Source: Lachnospiraceae bacterium UBA7202
GTDB taxonomy: Bacteria; Bacillota; Clostridia; Lachnospirales; Lachnospiraceae
Direction: 5' to 3'
DNA: 10,884 nucleotides
NCBI GenBank assembly: GCA_002490705.1
Contig: DKUO01000008.1
Location: 1 to 10,884 of the forward strand
Within the stretch, counting starts at the first letter, position 1; every line of letters begins with the position of its first letter. The notes below the pieces were generated by a model that did no database searches, was not told where the DNA came from, and saw only the letters and a program-made list of their open reading frames with translations. This document shows, piece after piece, positions 1 to 6,093 of this stretch. Both the position numbers and the translations under genes were made by a program.

Positions 1-45
1 AATATAATTTGATGATATCCTCTTTTTCATCCAATTTCTCTTATA

Positions 46-56
46 TTTTGTCGAAT
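46..56 (+). promoter_or_regulatory. Candidate Spo0A (0A) box
   Basis: The sequence TTTTGTCGAAT contains TGTCGAA at 49-55, an exact match to the core of the 0A box bound by Spo0A-type DNA-binding domains. It lies about 37 bases upstream of the predicted -35 of the gene at 153, which itself encodes a Spo0A-like regulator, so autoregulation or control by the host Spo0A is plausible. I did not find a second TGTCGAA in the non-coding parts of the window. A 7-base match can arise by chance; its position is the main support. Confidence 0.5.
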
Positions 57-92
57 ATATACCCTCACCATGTTAAATTTTGTTATTTTTTG

Positions 93-121
93 TTGTAAAT
101 CATCCGCATTTCAACTATAAT
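93..121 (+). promoter_or_regulatory. Sigma-A-type promoter of the response regulator gene
   Basis: A perfect -10 (TATAAT, 116-121) is preceded at a 17-base spacing by TTGTAA (93-98), which matches 4 of 6 consensus -35 bases. Transcription would start near 128, giving a short leader of about 25 bases before the start codon at 153. The ribosome site is AAGGGGAG (139-146), six bases before ATG. Confidence 0.6.
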
Positions 122-152
122 TTTAGTAAACACAGTTTAAGGGGAGACTGAA

Positions 153-929
153 ATGGACGATATACTATCTGTTCTGCTAATCGAAGATGATTATGAGGCA
201 TGTTATGAACTCCAAAATTGCTTTGAAAACACTGAAAATATAGATTTGATCGGCATAACCAACAATGCCCGCAAAGCATTGGAAATGGTACAGACATTTC
301 TTCCCAATATCATTTTACTGGATCTTGAGCTTCACGCAGGCGGAGGCAACGGTTTACTCTTTTTGCAGGATCTCCGCAAGCTCAGCCTTCCTGTTATTCC
401 ATACATTTTAATCACAACAAATAATGTAAGTCAGATTACCCTTGACTCAGCACGTCAGCTCGGCGCTGATTTTATCCTCACAAAATACGAAGAAGGCTAT
501 TCTGCGCAATATGTAGCGGAATTTGTACAGCTTATGAAACCCGCCATTTTATCACACAACTCCGTTACTAATAAAACCAATTCGAAAACGCCTCCGGCAA
601 TTACAGCACAAAATCTCACACAAAGAATCCAACGTGAACTTAATCTCGTAGGCATCAGCCCAAAAGCAATTGGATTTCAATATCTGATAGATGCAATTAA
701 ATTAACAGCAGAAAAACCAGAAGCAAACTTATCACACACACTTGCCACAAAATTCGGAAAAAGCAGCGCAAGTATTGAACGGGCCATGCAAAATGCTATC
801 AACCGGGCGTGGCAGACAAGCAGTCCTGATGATCTGTTAAAATATTATACCGCAAGAGTACGTTCTGACCGCGGCGTCCCTACCATGATGGAATTTATCT
901 ATTATTATGCAACAAAGCTTGGTACATAA
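153..929 (+). CDS. Response regulator with Spo0A-type C-terminal DNA-binding domain
   Basis: A 258-residue two-component response regulator. Residues 5-125 form a receiver domain: acidic pocket E11-D12-D13, phospho-acceptor Asp57 (in LLDLEL), Thr88/Thr89 and Lys111 are all in the expected places. A Ser/Thr/Asn-rich linker (about 134-152) leads to a domain at about 155-258 resembling the Spo0A C-terminal domain. It shows the GISPKAIGFQYL helix, the FGKSSASIERAMQNAINRAW recognition segment (201-220) and the late PTMMEFIYYYATKL segment. It is a cytoplasmic transcription factor, presumably activated by phosphorylation from the kinase encoded at 1120. It is probably a paralog rather than master Spo0A itself: identity with the classical protein looks modest, and the neighbours are not the usual spo0A context (inference). 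The start is fixed by a strong RBS. Targets are unknown; the 0A box upstream suggests self-control. Confidence 0.9.
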   Translation: MDDILSVLLIEDDYEACYELQNCFENTENIDLIGITNNARKALEMVQTFLPNIILLDLELHAGGGNGLLFLQDLRKLSLPVIPYILITTNNVSQITLDSARQLGADFILTKYEEGYSAQYVAEFVQLMKPAILSHNSVTNKTNSKTPPAITAQNLTQRIQRELNLVGISPKAIGFQYLIDAIKLTAEKPEANLSHTLATKFGKSSASIERAMQNAINRAWQTSSPDDLLKYYTARVRSDRGVPTMMEFIYYYATKLGT

Positions 930-930
930 T

Positions 931-958
931 AAAAACGCCATGTACAATGTACATGGCG
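931..958 (-). terminator. Intrinsic terminator (minus strand)
   Basis: An 11-base perfect inverted repeat around one base (936-946 and 948-958, arms CGCCATGTACA and TGTACATGGCG) is followed on the minus strand by five T and then ATTA. This is a classical hairpin-plus-U-tract in the leftward direction. On the plus strand the hairpin is followed by CTGATATTATC, which is not a U-tract, so it would end leftward rather than rightward transcripts. It sits 7 bases after the response regulator stop and 7 bases after the stop of the minus-strand small ORF. Confidence 0.75.
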
Positions 959-964
959 CTGATA

Positions 965-1012
965 TTATCTTGCGATAACATCGTACAGCTTAAAAACATA
1001 CCATTCTAACAT
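965..1012 (-). CDS. Candidate 15-residue small peptide ORF
   Basis: The minus strand reads MLEWYVFKLYDVIAR then TAA. The ATG (1012-1010) is preceded by the near-perfect Shine-Dalgarno AAAGGAGG at an 8-base spacing, and the stop is followed directly by an intrinsic terminator. A TATAAT box lies at 1070-1065. The peptide is rich in aromatic and aliphatic residues with scattered charge, so it could be membrane-active or amphipathic. It has no signal peptide and I recognise no family. The frame stays open upstream to a stop at 1105-1103, so a longer form from TTG at 1060 (32 residues) is possible but has no RBS. It lies between, and antisense to, the regulator and kinase genes. It could equally be an unused frame in a small RNA. 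Known leader peptides precede a gene on the same strand; none follows here. Confidence 0.45.
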   Translation of the reverse strand: MLEWYVFKLYDVIAR

Positions 1013-1016
1013 ATTC

Positions 1017-1043
1017 GTATCCTCCTTTTTTTCAGGAGTATAC
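1017..1043 (-). promoter_or_regulatory. Hairpin sequestering the Shine-Dalgarno of the small ORF
   Basis: On the minus strand, GTATACTCCT and AGGAGGATAC pair at 9 of 10 positions around a 7-base loop (GAAAAAA). The AGGAGG ribosome site of the small ORF lies entirely in the 3' arm. Such a structure would hide the ribosome site unless opened by temperature, a ligand, an RNA or a protein. The pairing is seen in the sequence; the regulatory role is inferred. Confidence 0.5.
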
Positions 1044-1064
1044 GTCGGGAAATATCCCAATTCG

Positions 1065-1070
1065 ATTATA
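1065..1070 (-). promoter_or_regulatory. Minus-strand -10 box for the small transcript
   Basis: A perfect TATAAT reads leftward. Seven bases downstream is GGG at 1058-1056, a natural start point that would begin the transcript at a small GGGA/TCCC hairpin (1058-1047). No good -35 is present at 16-18 bases, so an activator, perhaps the adjacent regulator, may be needed. A transcript from here to the terminator would be about 130 nt. Confidence 0.4.
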
Positions 1071-1119
1071 TTCTGTAGTTTATATTTATTACTATTTGTT
1101 GGTCACAACGGAGAAAGAA

Positions 1120-2601
1120 ATGGATACATTCATCAAGTATATTTTTATTTACCAATACTGTATTTACACGTTTTTTCATCTCATCAAGCAGAAATACCTA
1201 TATCAATCACGCAGAATTTTCCTTTTCCTGCTTACCATCTGTCTGAGTTCTCTTACCTATTTATTAAAAAAATGCATACCTATCATCTCGGATACTATTC
1301 CTATTACCTTACTGTGGATTGTTCTGTCTCTGCTGACCTCTTCTCCTAAAATCTCCTACATAGCAACCGTCCTTTCATTTGGAATCAGCTATGGTATTTT
1401 TGCTGTTTCATGCAGTCTCGTATTACTTCTTTTAATGCCTCTATATTATCAGTCCGAGCATTTCCCCTATATTTTCTTCATGCTTGCCGTTGGTATACTG
1501 GGAAGCCTCCTAATAACACGATTATTAAAAATAAGACGGTTTCATAACGGCATGACTTTTCTTTATTCCGTCCGATTCACCAATTCGGGAATGTTCGTCT
1601 GTCTCTTTTGTATGTTGATTTTGTCCTATATGCATTCAAACAATACGCCTTCATTCAAACTAGCCGCAATCTTGCCCCTTCTGTTGGGCGTCTCTATTGT
1701 CATTCTTATCTGTTGGTGGCAGGCGCAATTGACCAAATCCTATCGGCACAAACTACAGACCTTAGAGCTAGAATCTCTACGCAGCGAATTACGGGAAAAA
1801 ATCTTGTTGTTAGACAAGCTGCAAAAAGAAAACACAGAACTGAGCAGACTCATACACAAAGATAACAAACTAATCCCCGCAATGGAAAATGCAGTTTACG
1901 AATATCTTCGTTCAGATTTTCCCGATAGAGCAGACGCTCTGTCACAGGGAGATTTGTTAATAAAAGAACTACAAAATTTATCACAAAACCGTCATGATAC
2001 TCTGTCCGCCTTTACGTCTTCAGGGGCACAAAATTTCTCTACAGGCATAGTATCTCTTGACGCGCTTCTCAATTATATGAATAAAAGGACAGCCTCTTTA
2101 AACGGAAATTTCACCACTCATATATTTCAACCCGCGCTTTCACAGCTTTTGGACATAATATCCACTGATGATTTAGTCCATTTACTCGCCGATCTCATAG
2201 AAAATGCGATTATTTCCATTTCCGACTGTTCCTCACGCGATGTCAAGCTACAAATATATCAACATAGCAATCATCCTTATATCGAATTGTCTGATACAGG
2301 AATTCCATTCGAAATATCTACCCTTATGAATCTCGGAATCAAGGCATCTACAACACACGCAGATACCGGCGGCACCGGTACCGGATTAATGGATATTTGG
2401 GAAATAAAAAATAAATACAGGGCTTCACTGCACGTCATCGAATATGAGACCGTCTCTCCCTTCCAGAAGAATGTATCCATTTTGTTTGACCGCAAAAATC
2501 AATATCTGATTTATACGTGGAGACATGAGCAAATAATATCCAATATTCAGCGAATAGATGTGCATGTATTAGAAAATAATCATACTTCACATCTTATATA
2601 G
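1120..2601 (+). CDS. Membrane GHKL-type sensor histidine kinase
   Basis: A 493-residue sensor kinase, presumed partner of the regulator at 153. The N-terminal ~200 residues carry about 6-7 hydrophobic membrane segments (roughly 3-21, 31-49, 53-72, 79-107, 114-135, 158-170, 180-199) with no large extracellular domain. A charged helical coiled coil follows (about 207-244), then LSRLIHKDNKLIPAM, in which His246 is the likely phospho-acceptor; this resembles the H-x3-N arrangement of AgrC/LytS-like kinases rather than a classical H-box. The ATPase domain has the N-box DLIENA (Asn362), G1 box DTG (392-394) and G2 box GGTGTGL (417-423). I chose ATG 1120 because GGAG lies six bases before it; TTG at 1096 would add eight residues but has no RBS. 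There is no clear plus-strand terminator after the regulator gene, so read-through expression is possible. The signal is unknown; the multi-span sensor suggests a membrane or peptide cue. Confidence 0.85.
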   Translation: MDTFIKYIFIYQYCIYTFFHLIKQKYLYQSRRIFLFLLTICLSSLTYLLKKCIPIISDTIPITLLWIVLSLLTSSPKISYIATVLSFGISYGIFAVSCSLVLLLLMPLYYQSEHFPYIFFMLAVGILGSLLITRLLKIRRFHNGMTFLYSVRFTNSGMFVCLFCMLILSYMHSNNTPSFKLAAILPLLLGVSIVILICWWQAQLTKSYRHKLQTLELESLRSELREKILLLDKLQKENTELSRLIHKDNKLIPAMENAVYEYLRSDFPDRADALSQGDLLIKELQNLSQNRHDTLSAFTSSGAQNFSTGIVSLDALLNYMNKRTASLNGNFTTHIFQPALSQLLDIISTDDLVHLLADLIENAIISISDCSSRDVKLQIYQHSNHPYIELSDTGIPFEISTLMNLGIKASTTHADTGGTGTGLMDIWEIKNKYRASLHVIEYETVSPFQKNVSILFDRKNQYLIYTWRHEQIISNIQRIDVHVLENNHTSHLI

Positions 2602-2610
2602 ATTATTCTA

Positions 2611-3384
2611 TTACCACACCTTCCACGGCGCCTGTCCGCTCTCCCACAGCTCCTCCAGATAGGCCCTGTCGTGCACCGTGTCCATGGGCGACCAAAACCC
2701 CGGATGCCTGTACGCCGCCATCTGCCGGTCCGCCGCCAGCCGCTCGAAAGGCGTCCGCTCCAACATCTCGGAGCCGTCACCCAGATAGTCAAACACCTCT
2801 CTGTTTAACACCATAAAGCCTGTATTCACCCATGACTGGTCTCTGCGCGCTTTCTCCGCAAAACTTTCAATCGTGCCGTCCTCGTCTATTTTTATGGCCC
2901 CGAACCGCCCCGCCGGCTGCGTGGTCGTAATCGTGGCGATCTTCCCATGCTGCTTATGAAATGCAAGCAACGCCGGAATGTCCACATCCGCCACTCCGTC
3001 GCCGTAAGTCAGCATAAAAGTCTCATCTTCGCCAATATAATCCCTGATTCTCAGGATCCTTCCGGCAGTCAGCGTCTCCAAACCGGTATTCGCCAATGTG
3101 ATCCGCCACGGTTCCGCCGTCGAGCGGTGGTATTCTCCGTGTCTGTCCTGTAGGTGAAAGGTCGTGTCTGTCTGATACATATAGTAATGGACAAAATACT
3201 CCTTAATCATTTGCCCTTTATACCCACAGCATATGATAAAATCATGATAATCATATGCGGAATAAATCTTCATAATATGCCATAAAATCGGCTTATCCCC
3301 GATTTCAATCATGGGCTTTGGCTTCCATACGGACTCTTCGCTGATCCGGCTGCCCTTTCCCCCTGCCAAAATAACAACCTTCAT
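2611..3384 (-). CDS. rfbF: Glucose-1-phosphate cytidylyltransferase
   Basis: A 257-residue enzyme expected to make CDP-glucose from CTP and glucose-1-phosphate, the entry step to CDP-deoxysugars. The whole length matches the RfbF/DdhA family. It has the nucleotide-binding signature LAGGKGSRISEE (6-17, Arg13), PKPM (Lys23), EIGDKPILWHIMK, the metal-binding TYGDGVADVD (Asp129), RFGAI, the FWSPMDT segment and the typical C-terminal APWKVW. It is the last gene of the leftward operon, 47 bases after the diverged paralog at 3432. Its stop lies only 9 bases from the stop of the convergent kinase gene, with no obvious terminator between them. CDP-glucose 4,6-dehydratase, the usual next enzyme, is absent from the window. 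Confidence 0.9.
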   Translation of the reverse strand: MKVVILAGGKGSRISEESVWKPKPMIEIGDKPILWHIMKIYSAYDYHDFIICCGYKGQMIKEYFVHYYMYQTDTTFHLQDRHGEYHRSTAEPWRITLANTGLETLTAGRILRIRDYIGEDETFMLTYGDGVADVDIPALLAFHKQHGKIATITTTQPAGRFGAIKIDEDGTIESFAEKARRDQSWVNTGFMVLNREVFDYLGDGSEMLERTPFERLAADRQMAAYRHPGFWSPMDTVHDRAYLEELWESGQAPWKVW

Positions 3385-3431
3385 TTTTTCACTTCATCCT
3401 TTCGGCGTTTCCATTTTATCTGTTATGATTG

Positions 3432-4196
3432 CTATTTCGTCCAAGGCGCGATACCCGCATTCCATAAGTTTTCCATATTCACCATATCCCGGTAAGTCTC
3501 CACCGGCGTCCAGAATCCGTTATGCTTAAAGGTAATCAATTCTCCCTTTTCCGAAAGATGATCCGTCAAAATATCTTCCAGATTATAATTTCCCTGTAAA
3601 ATATCAAACACCTTCCGGTTTAAAACATACAATCCGGCATTTGCCCAAGCCTCATTTGTCGCCGCATTCGGCTGTATTTTCTGGATCTTTCCATCTGCGT
3701 CGATATCCAGCGCCTCGCTTCGTCCGGTAGGCCTTGCAACCGCCACTGTCGCAATCTTTCCATGCTTCTCGTGGTCAGCTGTCATTTTTTCTACATCAAC
3801 ATCCAGCAGGCAATCTCCGTGGGTGACAATGAACGTATCTCCATCAATATATTCCTGTATGTGGGCCACGCGCTGTCCGGTTGCCGAATAAAGACCAGTA
3901 TCTACCACCGTAACTCTCCAGTCTTCCGTACGGTTCTTGTGGATTTCAATTTTGTTTGTCTGCAAATCGACCGTGATATCCGACTGATAAATATAGTAAT
4001 CCATGAAATATTCCTTAATCATATTTACCTTATATCCGCCGCAGATAATAAAATCCGTCAGTCCATAGGCGGAAAAACTCTTCATAATGTGCCACAAAAG
4101 CGGCTTGCCGCCGATTTCCACCATCGGTTTGGGTATGCCTTCCTGCTCATTGCTGATGGTGCTTCTCTGTCCGCCTGCTAAGATCACTACCTTCAT
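3432..4196 (-). CDS. Diverged cytidylyltransferase-like paralog (altered active site)
   Basis: A 254-residue nucleotidyltransferase-fold protein, clearly a paralog of the next gene (2611-3384). It shares MKVVILAGG, PKPM, EIGGKPLLWHIMK, GYKxxMIKEYF and NAGLYVLNRKVF with it. Several catalytic positions differ. The GxGSR signature has become QRSTI, so the Gly at 11 is Arg and the Arg at 13 is Thr. YGDG is HGDC (127-129), GRFGA is GRSEA, FAEKA is IQPNA, and PMDT is PVET. Lys23 and Asp128 remain. It may use another substrate, be weakly active, or act as a partner subunit of the canonical enzyme. The frame is intact and the RBS good (AAGGAG nine bases before ATG), so it is not simply decaying. The gene starts 21 bases after the TPP enzyme. 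The family call is firm; the function is not. Confidence 0.8.
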   Translation of the reverse strand: MKVVILAGGQRSTISNEQEGIPKPMVEIGGKPLLWHIMKSFSAYGLTDFIICGGYKVNMIKEYFMDYYIYQSDITVDLQTNKIEIHKNRTEDWRVTVVDTGLYSATGQRVAHIQEYIDGDTFIVTHGDCLLDVDVEKMTADHEKHGKIATVAVARPTGRSEALDIDADGKIQKIQPNAATNEAWANAGLYVLNRKVFDILQGNYNLEDILTDHLSEKGELITFKHNGFWTPVETYRDMVNMENLWNAGIAPWTK

Positions 4197-4217
4197 ATGA
4201 AAATACTCCTTGTCATA

Positions 4218-6050
4218 CTACTCCGCTATTGTCAGCTTGTTCCTCTGGTACTCTTCCCGCGGAAGAAACGGGTACATATCGTCGATTTCCGGAGAAACAA
4301 TCGTTCCGTCCGGCAGTTTCCTGGAGGATAGCTTCGGTTCAAAATTCTGTTCCGGGTCAAGAACCACCTCGCACAAAACCGGTCCGTCCGTCTCCAATAC
4401 CTTCCGTACCTTTGCCGGAATATCCGCCGCCACATCAATCTTCCAATAAGGAATATCATAGGCATACGCTATTTTTTCCATACTCGGAAAGCTGAGACCG
4501 TTTCCGTCGCAGACGCCCACAAGCGGTGGTTCAAACAGATTTGTCTGCGTCTGTCTGATGGAATGGTAGCCATTGTTATTCAGAATGAAAATTTTGATAT
4601 TCAGTTTATTATAACACACTGTCTGTAGTTCCTGTATATTCATCTGAAAGCTGCCGTCACCATCCAGACAAATCACCCGCTTCCCTTTTTCCGCGACGGC
4701 ACAGCCCACCGCCGCCGGAAACCCGTAGCCCATGGCAGCGCAGCCGGAATTGGTAAACAGCCGCTGTCCGCGTTTGATCTGCATTGCCTGAAATGTGATA
4801 ACACACGCGCTTCCGTTTCCGCAAATTACCCGCTCTCCCTCAGACAAAGCCTTTGAAAATTCATGAATAAAGACATACGGATTCACCGGCGATTCTTTTT
4901 GATAGTAAGAGGGCAACACCGCCGGATAGTTCGCGTGGATATCCCTACACCACTGTAGCCACTCCCCATGATTTCCTGCTGCCAGGGACTGCCCGGCCAA
5001 GTCTCTAAGCACATCCGTCACATCCGCATGCACCTTCATATCAACGTCAACCGTCGGCTTATGCAGTTCTGCTTCGTCTATGTCCACAACGATCTTATAT
5101 GCATTTTTCGCAAATTCTTTATAATTATAACTAATCTGCCGAATATTCATCCGGCATCCCAAAACCAACAGCACATCGCTGTTCTGTACAATGAAATTGC
5201 CGCCTCTCGTGCCTACGCTGCCCGGTCTGCCGCAATAGAGCGGGTGCTCGTCCCACAAAAGGTCGTGGGCATTCCACGCTGTCACAACCGGAATCTGCAA
5301 TACCTCGATCGCTTTCAAAAATTCCTCGTAGGCTCCCGACAGGCGCACGCCCGTACCCGCCAGAATGACAGGCCGCTTTGCTGCCCTGAGTTTTTCCAAA
5401 ATCTGTCCCGTAAGGTTTGTATCGTAAACAGGATTTTCAAATACAGTCAGATTCTCCCGGCCGCTCATACTATCTACGGTTTCCTGTTCCGGCTCAAAGC
5501 CGCTCAATTCCTGTTCCTCCACCTCCTGCGCCTGCACGTCCAGCGGAATATCCAGCCAGACCGGTCCTTTTCTGCCGTGATTGCAAAGATACCACGCCTT
5601 TTCCAGATGATATCGGATTTCCTTTGCATCGGTGACCATGTGCGCATACTTGGTCATACCCCGGACGCAGTCCGTAATCTGAAACTCCTGATCTCCCAAC
5701 TGTCTGAGCGGCACCGGCGTTGCCCATGTGGTGGTCTCTCTCTTTACCTGCCCGGATACCACAAACATGGGAATGGAATCCTGCCATCCACCCAAAACAC
5801 CTGTAATTGCATTCGTACCTCCGGGCCCGGAAGTCACACAGACCGCCGCTACTTTTCCCGTCAGCCGGGCGTACCCTTCCGCCGCCATCGCGCAGGCCTG
5901 CTCGTGGTGATTATAAGTACAATGCAAAACCCCATGATGCCCAAACGCGTCATTTAAATGCATGGCGCCGCCTCCGGTAACCGTAAATACATCCGTCACC
6001 CCGCGATCCGCCAAAAACTGCGCTATATATTGCGCCACCTTCATTCGCAT
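4218..6050 (-). CDS. Thiamine-pyrophosphate enzyme, acetolactate synthase-like
   Basis: A 610-residue enzyme with the three-domain layout of acetolactate synthase/pyruvate oxidase. The N-terminal Pyr domain carries the catalytic Glu50 in NHHEQACAMAAEGYAR; the middle domain spans about 205-350. The C-terminal PP domain has the TPP/metal motif GDGSFQ (464-469) closed by NNNG (491-494). Enzymes of this family decarboxylate a 2-oxo acid and transfer the two-carbon unit. In sugar clusters the best known example is YerE, which adds it to a CDP-4-keto sugar. The next-door aldolase and cytidylyltransferases suggest such a role rather than branched amino acid synthesis, and no small regulatory subunit is present. 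I chose ATG 6050 because GGGGGAA lies 6-12 bases before it. ATG 6092, one base after the aldolase stop, would add 14 polar residues with a poor RBS. The substrate is not determined. Confidence 0.85.
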   Translation of the reverse strand: MRMKVAQYIAQFLADRGVTDVFTVTGGGAMHLNDAFGHHGVLHCTYNHHEQACAMAAEGYARLTGKVAAVCVTSGPGGTNAITGVLGGWQDSIPMFVVSGQVKRETTTWATPVPLRQLGDQEFQITDCVRGMTKYAHMVTDAKEIRYHLEKAWYLCNHGRKGPVWLDIPLDVQAQEVEEQELSGFEPEQETVDSMSGRENLTVFENPVYDTNLTGQILEKLRAAKRPVILAGTGVRLSGAYEEFLKAIEVLQIPVVTAWNAHDLLWDEHPLYCGRPGSVGTRGGNFIVQNSDVLLVLGCRMNIRQISYNYKEFAKNAYKIVVDIDEAELHKPTVDVDMKVHADVTDVLRDLAGQSLAAGNHGEWLQWCRDIHANYPAVLPSYYQKESPVNPYVFIHEFSKALSEGERVICGNGSACVITFQAMQIKRGQRLFTNSGCAAMGYGFPAAVGCAVAEKGKRVICLDGDGSFQMNIQELQTVCYNKLNIKIFILNNNGYHSIRQTQTNLFEPPLVGVCDGNGLSFPSMEKIAYAYDIPYWKIDVAADIPAKVRKVLETDGPVLCEVVLDPEQNFEPKLSSRKLPDGTIVSPEIDDMYPFLPREEYQRNKLTIAE

Positions 6051-6093
6051 ATACGTTCCCCCGCTTTTCTCTTCTCTTTCTGTTTCAAGCATC

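Noticed and set aside
1..30. Minus-strand ATG at 30 (MKKRISSNYI, running off the left edge) as a divergent gene start next to the 0A box.
   Set aside because: Only ten codons are visible, the upstream AAGAGA is a weak ribosome site and no good minus-strand promoter is seen.
936..958. Hairpin as a terminator for the plus-strand response regulator gene.
   Set aside because: No U-tract follows on the plus strand; the U-tract is on the minus-strand side.
3762..4181. Plus-strand open frame (139 codons) over the diverged nucleotidyltransferase.
   Set aside because: Antisense shadow; the minus-strand protein is clearly related to its neighbour while this frame shows nothing.
4968..5957. Long plus-strand open frame (329 codons) inside the TPP enzyme gene.
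   Set aside because: It is the antisense shadow of a firmly identified enzyme; the protein has no recognisable motif and an implausible composition.
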